Positions 1-8,515 of a stretch of 41,838 nucleotides of DNA are shown here, one piece after another. The notes below the pieces were generated by a model. That model had not been told where the DNA came from. It worked only from the letters and a program-made list of their open reading frames with translations, and did not search any database. This DNA comes from DATFLL01 sp035267785 (GTDB lineage: Bacteria > Pseudomonadota > Gammaproteobacteria > DATFLL01): positions 1 through 41,838 of the forward strand of contig DATFLL010000101.1 of NCBI GenBank assembly GCA_035267785.1, written 5' to 3'. Every line of letters starts with the position of its first letter. Positions within the stretch are counted from its first letter, which is position 1. Position numbers and translations under genes: made by a program.

Positions 1-1903
1 GCAGGTACTGCGTCAGGTCGTTGGTCCCCACCGAGAGGAAGTCGACCCGACGGGCGAGGTTACCCGCCTGGTAGACGGCCGAGGGCACTTCCACCATGAC
101 GCCGATACGCGGCATGTCGACCGCCTCGCCCTCCTCGCGCAGCTCGCCGTGGGCACGGCGCAGCAGGGCGAGCGCCTCGTCGAGCTCGGTGACATGGGTA
201 ACCATCGGCAGCAGCAGGTGCAGATTGTCCAGGCCGACACTGGCGCGCAGCATCGCGCGCAGCTGCACCAGGAAAATCTCCGGATGATCCAGCGTAATGC
301 GAATGCCCCGCCAGCCCAGGAAGGGGTTGTCCTCGTGGATGGGAAAGTACGGCAGCGCCTTGTCCCCGCCGACGTCCAACGTGCGCAGCGTCACCGGCCG
401 CGGCGCGAATCCCTCGAGGACCTTGCGATAGATAACGCGCTGCTCCTCCTCGCCCGGAAACTGCTGGCGAATCATGAAGGGAAATTCGGTGCGATACAGG
501 CCGATGCCCTCGGCGCCGCTGTTCAATGACGGCGTAATGTCGGAAAGCAGGCCCGTGTTGACATACAGGGGTACGCGCACGCCGTCGGGTGTCTGTGCCG
601 GCAAATCCCGCAGCCCGGTCAGCTCCTCGGACAGCTGGCGCTCCTCGCCCGCCAGGCGCTCGAATTCCTTGCGCACGATCTCCGAGGGTGAGACATACAC
701 GCGGCCGCTGTAGCCGTCGGCGATGACCTCCGCACCGTCGACCCGCCCGACCGGCAGATCGGTCGTACCCATGACCGCGGGGATGCCCAGGGCCCGGGCC
801 AGGATGGCGGTGTGCGAGGTTCGCGAGCCGCGCACCGAAACCACACCCGCCAATTTTTCCGGCGGCACCTCGGCAAGCACCGAGGCCGATATCTCCTCGC
901 CGATCAGAATCGTATGCTCGGGATAGTCGCGGCTGTCGCGGGCGTCGCGCTGCATGCGCATCAGAATGCGCCGGCCCAGGTCGCGCAGGTCGTGACCACG
1001 CTCGCGCAGATACGGGTCGTCCATTTCCTCGAACACGCGGATGTGCTCGGCAATGGTCTCGCGCAGCGCCGCGGGCGCCCACGAGCCGGCGCGGATGCGC
1101 GTCTCGGTCGGCTCGATGACCGTGCTCGATTCGAGAATCATCTGATAGGCGTCGAACAGCGCCCGATCCTCGGCGGGTAACAGCTTGCTCAGGCGTTTGG
1201 ACAGCGCCTTGATATCGCTCTTGACCTGCTTGATGGCGCGGCGAAAGGCAGCGAGCTCGGCCTCGACGTCCTCGACCTTGCGATCGGGAATGGCGTTGAT
1301 GTCCGCATAGGGATAGACCACCACGGCCGTACCCACGGCGACGCCCGGGGCGCCGGGCTGGCCGCGCAGCGGACGCCCGTCGCTCGGTACGTGCCCGGCG
1401 CCGCGCAGCCCGTCGATGCCGCCGCTGGCCTCGGCATGCGCGATGGCGCCGGCCAGTTGCGCCGCGATGGTCACGAGAAACGTAACCGTGTCCTCGTCGA
1501 AGCGGTGGCGGGCATGGTGCTGAACGACCAGCACGCCCAGCACGAGGCGGTGGTGGATGATGGGTACGCCGAGAAAGGCGTGATAGCGCTCCTCGCTGGT
1601 CTCCGGGAAATACCGATAGCGCGGGTGGTCCGGGGCGTTGTCCAGGTTCACCGGCTCGGCACGCTCGGCGACCAGGCTGGTCAGGCCCTCCTGGAAACCG
1701 AGGCGCACCTTGCCCACCGACTCGGGATTGAGCCCGTCGGTGGCCATCAGCACGTGCTGCTGCTGGGTATGATCGGTCAGGTACACCGAACACACATCCG
1801 CGGCGATGGCCTTCTTGACTCGCTGGACAATGATACCCAGGGCCTGATCGAGGTTGCGCGCGGAGTTGACCTCCTGCGTGATGCGGCGAAGGGTGTCGAG
1901 CAT
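1..1903 (-). CDS. ptsP: PtsP, phosphoenolpyruvate-protein phosphotransferase with GAF domain (EI-Ntr), 3' end outside window
   Basis: Enzyme I of the nitrogen-type PTS takes phosphate from PEP and passes it to NPr in the cytoplasm, a regulatory rather than sugar-transport chain. The reading frame is open from an ATG at 1903 to the window edge (634 codons), so the C-terminus is missing. The N-terminus (MLDTLRRITQEVNSARN) begins a GAF sensor domain of about 170 residues. The EI N-terminal domain and the mobile phosphohistidine domain follow, with the active-site His in SRTSHTAILARALG. The PEP-binding TIM barrel is present up to VDFLSVGTNDLTQYL. The partner rppH lies 261 bp upstream on the same strand, a pairing common in gammaproteobacteria. 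An AAGG about 8 bases before the ATG is a possible ribosome site. Family identity is clear from the domain order and motifs. Confidence 0.95.
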   Translation of the reverse strand, partial: MLDTLRRITQEVNSARNLDQALGIIVQRVKKAIAADVCSVYLTDHTQQQHVLMATDGLNPESVGKVRLGFQEGLTSLVAERAEPVNLDNAPDHPRYRYFPETSEERYHAFLGVPIIHHRLVLGVLVVQHHARHRFDEDTVTFLVTIAAQLAGAIAHAEASGGIDGLRGAGHVPSDGRPLRGQPGAPGVAVGTAVVVYPYADINAIPDRKVEDVEAELAAFRRAIKQVKSDIKALSKRLSKLLPAEDRALFDAYQMILESSTVIEPTETRIRAGSWAPAALRETIAEHIRVFEEMDDPYLRERGHDLRDLGRRILMRMQRDARDSRDYPEHTILIGEEISASVLAEVPPEKLAGVVSVRGSRTSHTAILARALGIPAVMGTTDLPVGRVDGAEVIADGYSGRVYVSPSEIVRKEFERLAGEERQLSEELTGLRDLPAQTPDGVRVPLYVNTGLLSDITPSLNSGAEGIGLYRTEFPFMIRQQFPGEEEQRVIYRKVLEGFAPRPVTLRTLDVGGDKALPYFPIHEDNPFLGWRGIRITLDHPEIFLVQLRAMLRASVGLDNLHLLLPMVTHVTELDEALALLRRAHGELREEGEAVDMPRIGVMVEVPSAVYQAGNLARRVDFLSVGTNDLTQYL

Positions 1904-2164
1904 GGGCAACCTTGAGTGACCTCTTGACTTCAACAGCGGCCCGCGAGACGGGCGTGAACTTCCGAGAACGGCCGCGCACCAGCGGCTCCCGCGCGCGCCG
2001 GGCGACCAACCTGTCCGGTCGGTCGGCCAAACATTCTAATCGACTGGGAAACGTGCCGCGTCCCGCTACGATGGGGGGTTCAATCCCCGAGGGCGATCCC
2101 GAGACAGCCGCGGCAGCAACGAACGGGGCCCGCCCCGGCCGACGCACGACGGGCGTGCCTTACC

Positions 2165-2674
2165 TCAACCCACCAGCTCGCGGACCTGCCTGCGACTCGC
2201 GCCGGGCTTGAGCAGAGGCGCGAGCTCCTGGAGCGCACGTCGATACACCGTACGCTTGAACGCCACGACCTCCTGCAGCGGGTACCAATAGCTGACCCAA
2301 CGCCAGCGGTCGAATTCGGGCTTTTCGCTGACATCGAGCCGCACCCGCCCCTCGTCTCCAACCAGGCGCAGCAGGTACCAGACCTGCTTTTGCCCGATGC
2401 ATACGGGTTTGCGGCCGTGGCGGATAAGCTTTTTGGGCAGACGATAGCGCAGCCAGCCGCCGGTGCAGCCGATGACTTCGACATCCTCGGCCAGCAGCCC
2501 GGTCTCCTCGGTCAATTCGCGAAACATCGCCTGCTCGGGCGACTCGTCGCACCGAATCCCGCCCTGCGGAAACTGCCAGGCATCCTGCCCGATTCGCCGG
2601 GCCCAGAACAGCCGCCCGTCCCGATTGCTCAGGATGATGCCGACATTCGGTCTGTACCCATCTGAATCAATCAC
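2165..2674 (-). CDS. rppH: RppH, RNA pyrophosphohydrolase (Nudix)
   Basis: RppH removes pyrophosphate from the 5' triphosphate of mRNAs and so starts 5'-end-dependent decay by RNase E. The protein has 169 residues, usual for the family. It opens with VIDSDGYRPNVGIILSN, the conserved RppH N-terminus, and holds the Nudix box from GGIRCDESPEQA to RELTEETGL (the GX5EX7REUXEEXGU pattern). PEFDRWRWVSYWYP near the C-terminus is also typical. I placed the start at the GTG at 2674 because RppH proteins begin there. An in-frame ATG at 2716 would add 14 residues with no family counterpart, although a purine-rich AAAAGGGA lies between the two and the start is not fully settled. It probably forms a transcription unit with ptsP. 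Confidence 0.93.
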   Translation of the reverse strand: MIDSDGYRPNVGIILSNRDGRLFWARRIGQDAWQFPQGGIRCDESPEQAMFRELTEETGLLAEDVEVIGCTGGWLRYRLPKKLIRHGRKPVCIGQKQVWYLLRLVGDEGRVRLDVSEKPEFDRWRWVSYWYPLQEVVAFKRTVYRRALQELAPLLKPGASRRQVRELVG

Positions 2675-2756
2675 TTGCGAGCCACACTTATCCCTTTTAA
2701 CCCGATTCTTCCACATTTCCCAGAGGGCGGCAAATTTTCCATGCCCATGGGTGAAT

Positions 2757-2785
2757 ATTATGCTTTTTCAAATAGTTAAGGTCAG
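2757..2785 (-). promoter_or_regulatory. Possible sigma70 promoter for rppH
   Basis: Read on the minus strand, CTGACC (2785-2780) and CATAAT (2762-2757) are separated by 17 bases. Each is a partial match to the -35 and -10 consensus. The segment lies in the divergent gap between rppH and the HAD gene and is AT-richer than its surroundings. The call rests on pattern only. Confidence 0.3.
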
Positions 2786-2822
2786 AGTCCCGCTCTCTCT
2801 CCCCTTCGCCCGGCGGATGGGC

Positions 2823-2828
2823 TAGTAT
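2823..2828 (+). promoter_or_regulatory. Candidate -10 element for the HAD-btuCD unit
   Basis: TAGTAT at 2823-2828 overlaps the first in-frame ATG of the HAD gene (2827). If it is a working -10 box, transcription starts near 2835 and that ATG cannot be used, which supports the TTG start at 2881. No good -35 hexamer was seen. Confidence 0.3.
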
Positions 2829-2880
2829 GCCGGCTCGGCCGACAGCCGACGCCTGCAGCCAACAGGGGGACCCCGTCACA

Positions 2881-3624
2881 TTGAGCCTGGCCATTTTCGA
2901 TCTCGACAATACACTGCTCGGCGGAGACAGCGACTACCTCTGGGGCCGCTTCCTGGCCGAGCGCGGCGTGGTCGACGGCGACGCCTACGAACGCGAAAAC
3001 CACCGTTTCTATCTCGAATACCAGGCCGGAACGCTGGATATCCGCGAATTCCTGGCCTTCAGCCTGCGTCCTCTGGCCGAAACCGAACCGACGCGCCTGG
3101 CCGAGCTGCGGCACGAGTTCATGCGCGAGCGCATCGAGCCCATTATCCTGCCCGCCGCCCGCAGCCTGCTGGCAAAGCACCGCGAGGCCGGCGACGCCCT
3201 GCTCATCATCACCGCCACCAACCGTTTCGTCACCGCGCCGATCGCCGAGGCGCTGGGCGTGGACGACCTGCTCGCCACCGACCCGGAATATCGCAACGGG
3301 CGCTATACCGGGCAGGTCAGCGGCACGCCCTGCTTTCGCGAGGGCAAAGTCGAGCGTCTGAATCAATGGCTGCACCGGACGGGTGCCAATCTGGCCGAAA
3401 GCTGGTTCTACAGCGACTCGCACAACGACCTGCCGCTGCTGGAGCTGGTCACACACCCGGTCGCCGTCGACCCGGACGAGACCCTGGCCGCCCACGCCGA
3501 GCAGCGCGGTTGGCCCGTCCTGACCCTGCGCCGCGGCGTCCAACCCCAACCTTGGCCCGAGCCCGGGCCCCAGCCTGCACCCCAGGCTGGCGCCCGGCCC
3601 GACGCGGCGAGCGAGCCCGAGTGA
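2881..3624 (+). CDS. HAD-superfamily hydrolase, subfamily IB (phosphoserine-phosphatase-like)
   Basis: This is a predicted cytoplasmic phosphatase of the HAD IB group, 247 residues from the TTG start. Motif I is at the very N-terminus (SLAIFDLDNTLL, nucleophile and general acid Asp of DLD). Motif II is the T of LLIITATNRF. Motif III/IV appears as the Lys of REGKVERLN and SDSHNDLPLL. The TTG at 2881 is preferred over an ATG at 2827: family members start MSLAIFDLDNT, a strong AGGGGGA lies about 10 bases upstream, and the ATG overlaps a candidate -10 box. The substrate is not evident. The C-terminal tail of about 25 residues is low-complexity (Pro, Gln, Ala) and absent from typical members. btuC starts 16 bp downstream, so the gene is probably cotranscribed with the B12 transporter genes. 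Confidence 0.88.
   Translation: MSLAIFDLDNTLLGGDSDYLWGRFLAERGVVDGDAYERENHRFYLEYQAGTLDIREFLAFSLRPLAETEPTRLAELRHEFMRERIEPIILPAARSLLAKHREAGDALLIITATNRFVTAPIAEALGVDDLLATDPEYRNGRYTGQVSGTPCFREGKVERLNQWLHRTGANLAESWFYSDSHNDLPLLELVTHPVAVDPDETLAAHAEQRGWPVLTLRRGVQPQPWPEPGPQPAPQAGARPDAASEPE
3570..3590 (+). other. Hairpin within the 3' end of the HAD gene
   Basis: CCAGCCTG (3570-3577) and CAGGCTGG (3583-3590) are perfect inverted 8-mers around a 5-base loop. They lie in the region coding the Pro-rich tail, 50 bp before btuC. No T-tract follows, so it is not a classical terminator. An RNA hairpin here could affect mRNA stability or processing between the two genes. Confidence 0.4.
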
Positions 3625-3640
3625 AGCCCGGGGCGACCTG

Positions 3641-4612
3641 ATGCGTGCCCGGCTGCTACTGCCCCTGCTCGGTCTACTGACACTGACCAGCCTCGCCATG
3701 GCACTGCTCAGCGGCAGCCTGGCCGTCGGACCCGTCGAGCTGCTGCACATCCTGACTGGAGGCCGCGGCACCGGCATGGCGCGGGAGGTCGTCCTGGACC
3801 TGCGCCTGCCCCGCACTTTGGCCGCGTTCGCAACCGGGGCCCTGCTGGCCCAGGCCGGTGCGCTGATGCAGGTACTGCTGCGAAACCCGCTCGCCGATCC
3901 CTATGTGCTGGGGATTTCGGGAGGCGCGGCCACCGCCGCGCTGGTGGCTCTGGGCGTCGGACTGGGCGGGTTGGCACTGTCGGTCAGCGCCTTTGCCGGC
4001 GCACTGGTCGCCATGATCCTGGTATTCGGGCTGGCCCACGGCGGCGGGACCTGGTCGCCGAACCGGCTGCTCCTCACCGGCGTCGTCCTGGCCGCCGGCT
4101 GGGGCGCCCTGATCAGCCTACTGTTGGCCCTCAGCCCCAACGCCAGTCTGCGCGGTATGCTGTTCTGGCTGATGGGCGACCTGTCGGGAGCGGCCCATCC
4201 CGCAACCGCGCTGACCGTCGCGGCCGCCGGCCTGGTGCTGGCCCTGCCGCTGGCACGCGAGCTCAACGTCCTGACCGCGGGCACGCTCCAGGCCGGCGCA
4301 TTGGGGGTCAACGTGGCTCGGCTGCACGCCGCGATTTATCTGCTGGCCTCCCTGCTGACGGCCGCGGCCGTGACGGTAGCGGGGAGCATCGGCTTCGTCG
4401 GACTGGTGGTGCCCCACGCCCTGCGCCTGCTCGGCGTACGCGATCACCGTGTCCTGCTGCCCGGGGCAGCCCTGCTCGGCGGCGCCCTGCTGGTGCTGGC
4501 CGATACCCTGGCACGCACGGTGGCCGCCCCTCAGCAATTGCCGGTCGGTGTCATCACCGCGGCCCTGGGCGTGCCCCTGTTCCTGGTGCTGCTCCGGCGA
4601 GGCTACCGATGA
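3641..4612 (+). CDS. btuC: BtuC-type vitamin B12 ABC transporter permease (FecCD family)
   Basis: Inner-membrane permease of a type II ABC importer, 323 residues, the usual length for FecCD/BtuC proteins. It is strongly hydrophobic throughout, consistent with about ten transmembrane helices. The motifs LRLPRTLAAFATGALLAQAG and LLRNPLADPYVLGISGGA are the family signature near residues 55-95. GSIGFVGLVVPHALRL near residue 250 is the conserved cytoplasmic coupling region. The fold also serves iron-siderophore and heme uptake. The B12 assignment rests on context: the ATPase follows immediately, the riboswitch-controlled btuB lies 2 kb away, and a BtuF-like binding protein is encoded at 18851-19771. 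The ATG at 3641 follows the HAD stop by 16 bp. Confidence 0.88.
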   Translation: MRARLLLPLLGLLTLTSLAMALLSGSLAVGPVELLHILTGGRGTGMAREVVLDLRLPRTLAAFATGALLAQAGALMQVLLRNPLADPYVLGISGGAATAALVALGVGLGGLALSVSAFAGALVAMILVFGLAHGGGTWSPNRLLLTGVVLAAGWGALISLLLALSPNASLRGMLFWLMGDLSGAAHPATALTVAAAGLVLALPLARELNVLTAGTLQAGALGVNVARLHAAIYLLASLLTAAAVTVAGSIGFVGLVVPHALRLLGVRDHRVLLPGAALLGGALLVLADTLARTVAAPQQLPVGVITAALGVPLFLVLLRRGYR

Positions 4613-4622
4613 GGGGTTTCCG

Positions 4623-5420
4623 ATGAGCGCGGCGCAAGGCGCCATGCCCGACGCCGCCGGACTGGCCGCGCGCGGGCTGACGGTACACATCGGCGGCAAG
4701 ACGGTGTGCCGCGACCTCGACATCGTCTTCGACGCCGGCCAGTGCTGGGCGATGCTCGGGCGCAACGGCGCGGGCAAGACCACGCTGCTGCATACCCTGG
4801 CCGGCCTGCGACCTGCGGCGAGCGGTACGGTCGAGCTGGACGGCCGGCCCCTGGCCGCGCTGTCCCGACGCCAGGTTGCCCGGCGCCTGGGCCTGCTGCC
4901 GCAGAGCCACCAGGACCCCTTCCCGGCGCGGGTGCTGGAGACGGCCCTGTCGGGCCGCCACCCCCACCTCGCCCCCTGGCAGTGGGAGGGAGCCCTCGAT
5001 ATCGAGCTTGCACGCCGGGCGCTGGCGCGGGTGGACCTCGCCGGTCTGGAAACGCGCATGGTCGACAGTCTCTCCGGCGGCGAGCGCCGCCGGCTGGGTC
5101 TGGCCACCGTGCTCACCCAGGACCCGGCGATCGCCCTGCTCGACGAGCCCGTCAATCACCTCGATCTGCATCACCAGGTCGCGCTGCTGGCCATGCTGCG
5201 CGAGGCGACCCGGTCGGGCGAGCGCACGGCGGTCATGGCCCTGCACGACCTGAATCTCGTGGCCCGCTACTGCGACCATGTCCTGATGCTTTTCGGCGAG
5301 GGGGAGGTGCTGCACGGCCCGACCGAACGCGTGCTGACAACCGAAAATCTGGCACGCCTACTGGGTCACCCCATCGGCCGGGTGACCAGCGAGGTGGGTC
5401 CGCTCTATTTTCCGATGTAA
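4623..5420 (+). CDS. btuD: BtuD-type vitamin B12 ABC transporter ATPase
   Basis: This is the nucleotide-binding subunit that powers B12 import with BtuC, 265 residues. Walker A is GRNGAGKTT (about residues 46-54). The signature is LSGGERRRLGLA, Walker B is AIALLDEP with the D-loop NHLD, and the H-loop His is in ALHDLNLVARYCD. The start is the ATG at 4623, ten bases after the btuC stop and preceded by a GAGGGG stretch; the reading frame extends further upstream only inside btuC. The last 16 bp overlap, tail to tail, the end of the opposing ParA gene. Iron-chelate specificity cannot be excluded from this protein alone. Confidence 0.88.
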   Translation: MSAAQGAMPDAAGLAARGLTVHIGGKTVCRDLDIVFDAGQCWAMLGRNGAGKTTLLHTLAGLRPAASGTVELDGRPLAALSRRQVARRLGLLPQSHQDPFPARVLETALSGRHPHLAPWQWEGALDIELARRALARVDLAGLETRMVDSLSGGERRRLGLATVLTQDPAIALLDEPVNHLDLHHQVALLAMLREATRSGERTAVMALHDLNLVARYCDHVLMLFGEGEVLHGPTERVLTTENLARLLGHPIGRVTSEVGPLYFPM

Positions 5421-6157
5421 GCCGTTCCGTGGGCACGGGATGCGGCCGACCCGGGCGCGCCGGAATCGTGCGTGCGCCGACGGCCTTCTTCGGCGCCGGC
5501 CTCCGCCGCCGGGGGCTCCAGCCAGTCGATGAGACCGGCCCACTGCTCCTTGTCGCGCTCGACCCGGCTCTCCTCCAGGTCGTGGATGCCCACGCCCTGC
5601 TCGGCCGCCCTTACATAGTATTGAGTGTCGCGCAGGCGAGCCACGAACGGCAGGCGCAGGCTGGTGAGGAAACGCTCCAGGGCCTGGAATACCAGGGTGT
5701 TTTCCTTGACGCGATTGGCTATCACGCCCAGGCGAATGTCGCGACTGCGCACCTTGCCGACCAACAGCAGGTCCTGGATGAAGCGTGAAGCGGCATGGAT
5801 GTCGATGGGCGAAGGCAGCACCGGGAGGAGAATGACGTCGACCTGGCTGACGTAGTCGACCAGATCCTGGCCGCCGATGCCGGCCGGGGCATCGATGACC
5901 ACCCGCTCGGTGTCCGGCGGCACGCGCAGCTGCCAGGAGCGGGTGACGTCGCCGCGCGAGCGCTGATAGGCCTCGACGCCGTGGATGGGCTCGTAGTCAT
6001 CCGAACGGGTGCCCAGCCAGCGGATACTGGAACCCTGGGGATCGTAGTCGAGCAGCGCCGTCACCCGCCCCTGCGCGGCGTAATAGCTGGCGAGGTTGGT
6101 CGCGATGGTGGTCTTGCCGCAGCCACCCTTGGAGTTGAGAACGATAATCCTGCGCAT
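5405..6157 (-). CDS. Orphan ParA/MinD-family ATPase
   Basis: This is a 250-residue ParA-type P-loop ATPase. The N-terminus carries the deviant Walker A KGGCGKTT (residues 10-17) with the signature Lys at position 10. DYDPQGSS is the A' motif and VVIDAPAG is Walker B. Such proteins position DNA or large complexes by ATP-dependent dimerisation. No parB or centromere-like repeats were found beside it, so this is a stand-alone member whose cargo is unknown. The last 34 residues, after LIDWLEPP, are low-complexity (Ala, Glu, Gly, Arg) and lie next to and over the end of btuD. The gene runs opposite to btuCD and divergently from the btuB leader. Family confidence is high; role unknown. Confidence 0.87.
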   Translation of the reverse strand: MRRIIVLNSKGGCGKTTIATNLASYYAAQGRVTALLDYDPQGSSIRWLGTRSDDYEPIHGVEAYQRSRGDVTRSWQLRVPPDTERVVIDAPAGIGGQDLVDYVSQVDVILLPVLPSPIDIHAASRFIQDLLLVGKVRSRDIRLGVIANRVKENTLVFQALERFLTSLRLPFVARLRDTQYYVRAAEQGVGIHDLEESRVERDKEQWAGLIDWLEPPAAEAGAEEGRRRTHDSGAPGSAASRAHGTAYIGK

Positions 6158-6318
6158 CTTTCGGCGCCTCGGAGCAGGGGCGCCACGCGCGCGCCAGCGC
6201 GGGTGTCGCCGACCGTGGCCGGTATGACCATGGTTAAAGTGTAGTGTAAAGAATTACGTAAGTCCTTGTCATTGAAGATCGTTGCCGCGCGCGCGCCGCG
6301 GGCACAACGACCCTCGGC

Positions 6319-6347
6319 TTGACCCCGTCCGGCGAACTCATTAGAGT
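6319..6347 (+). promoter_or_regulatory. Probable sigma70 promoter of the btuB leader
   Basis: TTGACC (6319-6324) and TAGAGT (6342-6347) are separated by exactly 17 bases. The predicted start, near 6354, sits about 15 bases before the first riboswitch element. This is the spacing expected for a leader RNA transcribed from its own promoter. Confidence 0.5.
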
Positions 6348-6367
6348 CTGGCCCGGCATTACGACCT

Positions 6368-6570
6368 GCTTCAGGTGCCCCGGCGGCCAGCGCCGCCGGG
6401 GTGAAACGGGAAGCCGGTGCGCCCGCGCCAGCGGGCAATCCCGGCACTGCCCCCGCAACGGTAAGCGAGTCAAGGTGAATCAATCGGCCACTGCGTAGCG
6501 GCGTGGGAAGGCGATTCACCGGGAGCGGCCATCCGCCCCACTCGCGAGTCCGGAGACCGGCCTGAGGTAC
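6368..6570 (+). promoter_or_regulatory. Cobalamin (AdoCbl) riboswitch
   Basis: The RNA shows the conserved order of a B12 riboswitch. A GC-rich stem comes first (6376-6402), then ACGGGAAGCCGGTG (6406-6419), a variable hairpin and AATCCCGGCACTGCC. The B12-box core CCCCGCAACGGTAAG follows (6451-6465). A peripheral hairpin region spans 6470-6530, and the closing element is AGTCCGGAGACCGGCCTGA (6547-6565). It lies upstream of btuB, tonB and the adenosyltransferase gene and is expected to turn them down when cobalamin is abundant. About 135 bases separate it from the btuB start. I saw no clear T-tract terminator there, so control of translation initiation is more likely than attenuation; that is inference. 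Confidence 0.94.
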
Positions 6571-6706
6571 TGAACCGATGTGCGGCGGAGGGCCGTACCG
6601 GCAGGCAAGGCCTTCTCCATTCCGGCCCCGTCCTCGCCCGTCCCTCCCCGCATGTCACGACCGACAACCGACGCACGGGTGAGTGCGTCCTGCGGGAGAA
6701 AAAGCC

Positions 6707-8515
6707 TTGAACACCCGATTTGCCTTTCCCCCGGTCCTCGCGGCCGGTGCCTGCATCCTCGCGGCCACCCCGGCCCTGGCCGCCGACAACCGGAACGAGA
6801 CCCTCAGCCCTGTGGTGGTCACCGCCACGCGCGTGCCGCAGACTGCGGACGACACCCTGTCCTCGGTCACGGTGATCACGCGCCAGGACATCGAGCAAAG
6901 CGGCGCGCAGAGCCTGCCCGGCCTGCTGCAGGGCCGCGCCGGCATCCAGATGACCAACAGCGGCGGCCTGGGTCAGCAGAGCTCGCTGTTCCTGCGCGGT
7001 GCAGATACCAAGGGCGTGCTGGTGCTGGTCGACGGCGTGCGCGTGGGTTCGGTGAGCGCCGGCGGCGTGAGCTGGGAGCTGCTCCCCCTGTCGCAGATTC
7101 AGCGCATCGAGATCGTGCGCGGCCCGCACTCGGTGCAGTACGGCGCCGACGCCGTCGGCGGCGTCATCCAGATATTCACCACCCATAAGACGCAGGGCAC
7201 CCACGTCCAAGGCCAGGCCGGCATGGGAACCTACGACACCTACCGCACCGGCCTGGGCGTCTCCGGCGGCGGCGCACACGGTTGGTACAGCCTGCGCGGC
7301 GAGCGCCTGGCCAGCGACGGCTTCGACGTCTACCAACTGGCCGACCCCGACAGCGACGGCTACGTGAACAACAGCGTCAGCGCCAACGCCGGCTACCGCT
7401 TCGACAACGGTGCCAGCTGGCAGGTCAACGCCATGGATGCCAGCGGTTACACCCAATACGATGGCTTTGGCCTCGGACAGGACAACTACCGCCAGCAGAC
7501 GCTGTCCACCCACCTCGGATTCAACCCGCTGGCGATGTGGAAGGTCACCCTGGTCGCCGGACGCAGCCTGGACGATCGCAACATTCTCAACTCCACCGGC
7601 AGCGTCGGCTACCGCTACGACTCCACGCGCAAGACCTATTCCTGGCAGAACGACTTTTATCTGACCGACGCCCAGATCCTGACCGCGGGCGTGGACCGCT
7701 ACGACGACCGTATCGACAGCATGGATAATTACGCCAAGACCGAGCGCACCACCCGCGGCACCTTCGTCCAGTACCAGGGCCACTTCGGCGCCCAGTCGCT
7801 GCTGGCCGGCGTGCGCCGCACCCGCGACGATCAGTTCGGCAGCCACAACACAGGCGACGTCGCCTGGGCCTTGCGCTTCAACGACGGCGTAAAGCTGCGC
7901 CTCTCGCACGCCACCGCCTTTCGCGCCCCGACCTTCAACGACCTATACTATCCGGGATACAACAACCCCAACCTGAAGCCGGTGACATCGCGTACCGACG
8001 AGGTCGGCCTGGGACGGACCGGAAAAAGCTTTAGTTGGCGGCTGAGCGCTTATCGCACGCACATCGACCACCTTATCGCGTATCCATATCCCGCACCTCC
8101 GATAAACATCGACAAGGCATCGATCGACGGCGTGGAAGCGACCGTGTCGGGACGCCTGGCCGGGCTGGACCAACACCTGTCGCTGACCTGGCTGGACCCG
8201 CGCGACGAGAAGACCGGTAACCTGCTGCCGCGCCGGGCCAAGCGCAGCCTGCGCTGGGACGTCTCGCGCACGCTCGGGCGCTCCACGCTCGGTGCGACCC
8301 TCATCGCCCAGAGTTGGCGCTACGACGATCCTGCCAACACAGAGCGCGTGCCCGGCTACGGGGTGGTCAACCTGCGCGGCGAATACCGCGTGAGCAAGGC
8401 ACTGACTACATACGCACACGTGGACAATCTGTTCGACAAACAGTATGAAACCGTCAAGTACTACAACACCGCGGGGCTGAGCACCTTTGTCGGCATTCGC
8501 TATCAATTGCGCTGA
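6707..8515 (+). CDS. btuB: BtuB, TonB-dependent vitamin B12 outer-membrane receptor
   Basis: This is an outer-membrane gated barrel that imports cobalamin using TonB energy, 602 residues. A signal peptide covers residues 1-25 (cleavage after TPALA). The TonB box lies in ETLSPVVVTATR (residues 31-42). The plug domain contains LPGLLQGRAGIQM, FLRGADTKGVLVLVDGVRVG and IEIVRGPHSVQYGADAVGGVI. The remainder is a 22-strand-type barrel with alternating polar and aromatic residues. The TTG at 6707 is chosen because GGGAGA lies 8 bases before it and the signal peptide then begins MNTRF; a GTG at 6683 would add 8 residues. The riboswitch directly upstream supports B12 as ligand. The 3' end overlaps the next gene. 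Confidence 0.94.
   Translation: MNTRFAFPPVLAAGACILAATPALAADNRNETLSPVVVTATRVPQTADDTLSSVTVITRQDIEQSGAQSLPGLLQGRAGIQMTNSGGLGQQSSLFLRGADTKGVLVLVDGVRVGSVSAGGVSWELLPLSQIQRIEIVRGPHSVQYGADAVGGVIQIFTTHKTQGTHVQGQAGMGTYDTYRTGLGVSGGGAHGWYSLRGERLASDGFDVYQLADPDSDGYVNNSVSANAGYRFDNGASWQVNAMDASGYTQYDGFGLGQDNYRQQTLSTHLGFNPLAMWKVTLVAGRSLDDRNILNSTGSVGYRYDSTRKTYSWQNDFYLTDAQILTAGVDRYDDRIDSMDNYAKTERTTRGTFVQYQGHFGAQSLLAGVRRTRDDQFGSHNTGDVAWALRFNDGVKLRLSHATAFRAPTFNDLYYPGYNNPNLKPVTSRTDEVGLGRTGKSFSWRLSAYRTHIDHLIAYPYPAPPINIDKASIDGVEATVSGRLAGLDQHLSLTWLDPRDEKTGNLLPRRAKRSLRWDVSRTLGRSTLGATLIAQSWRYDDPANTERVPGYGVVNLRGEYRVSKALTTYAHVDNLFDKQYETVKYYNTAGLSTFVGIRYQLR

Larger units (their letters stand above)
6158..6706. other. Divergent intergenic region with btuB leader
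   Basis: This 549-bp gap lies between the ParA start and btuB. The right two-thirds hold a promoter and a cobalamin riboswitch, listed separately. The left part (6219-6290) is AT-richer and contains the 8-bp palindrome TTACGTAA at 6254-6261; it probably carries the ParA promoter, but no convincing -35/-10 pair was found. No gene was seen. Confidence 0.6.

Noticed and set aside
60..2147. Long open frame on the minus strand across ptsP (695 codons)
   Set aside because: It is out of frame with the clear PtsP reading, is extremely Arg/Ala/Gly-rich, and has no family motif; such shadows are expected in GC-rich DNA.
6470..7909. 479-codon open frame antisense to btuB and the riboswitch
   Set aside because: It overlaps a strongly supported riboswitch and TonB-dependent receptor and shows no family signal.
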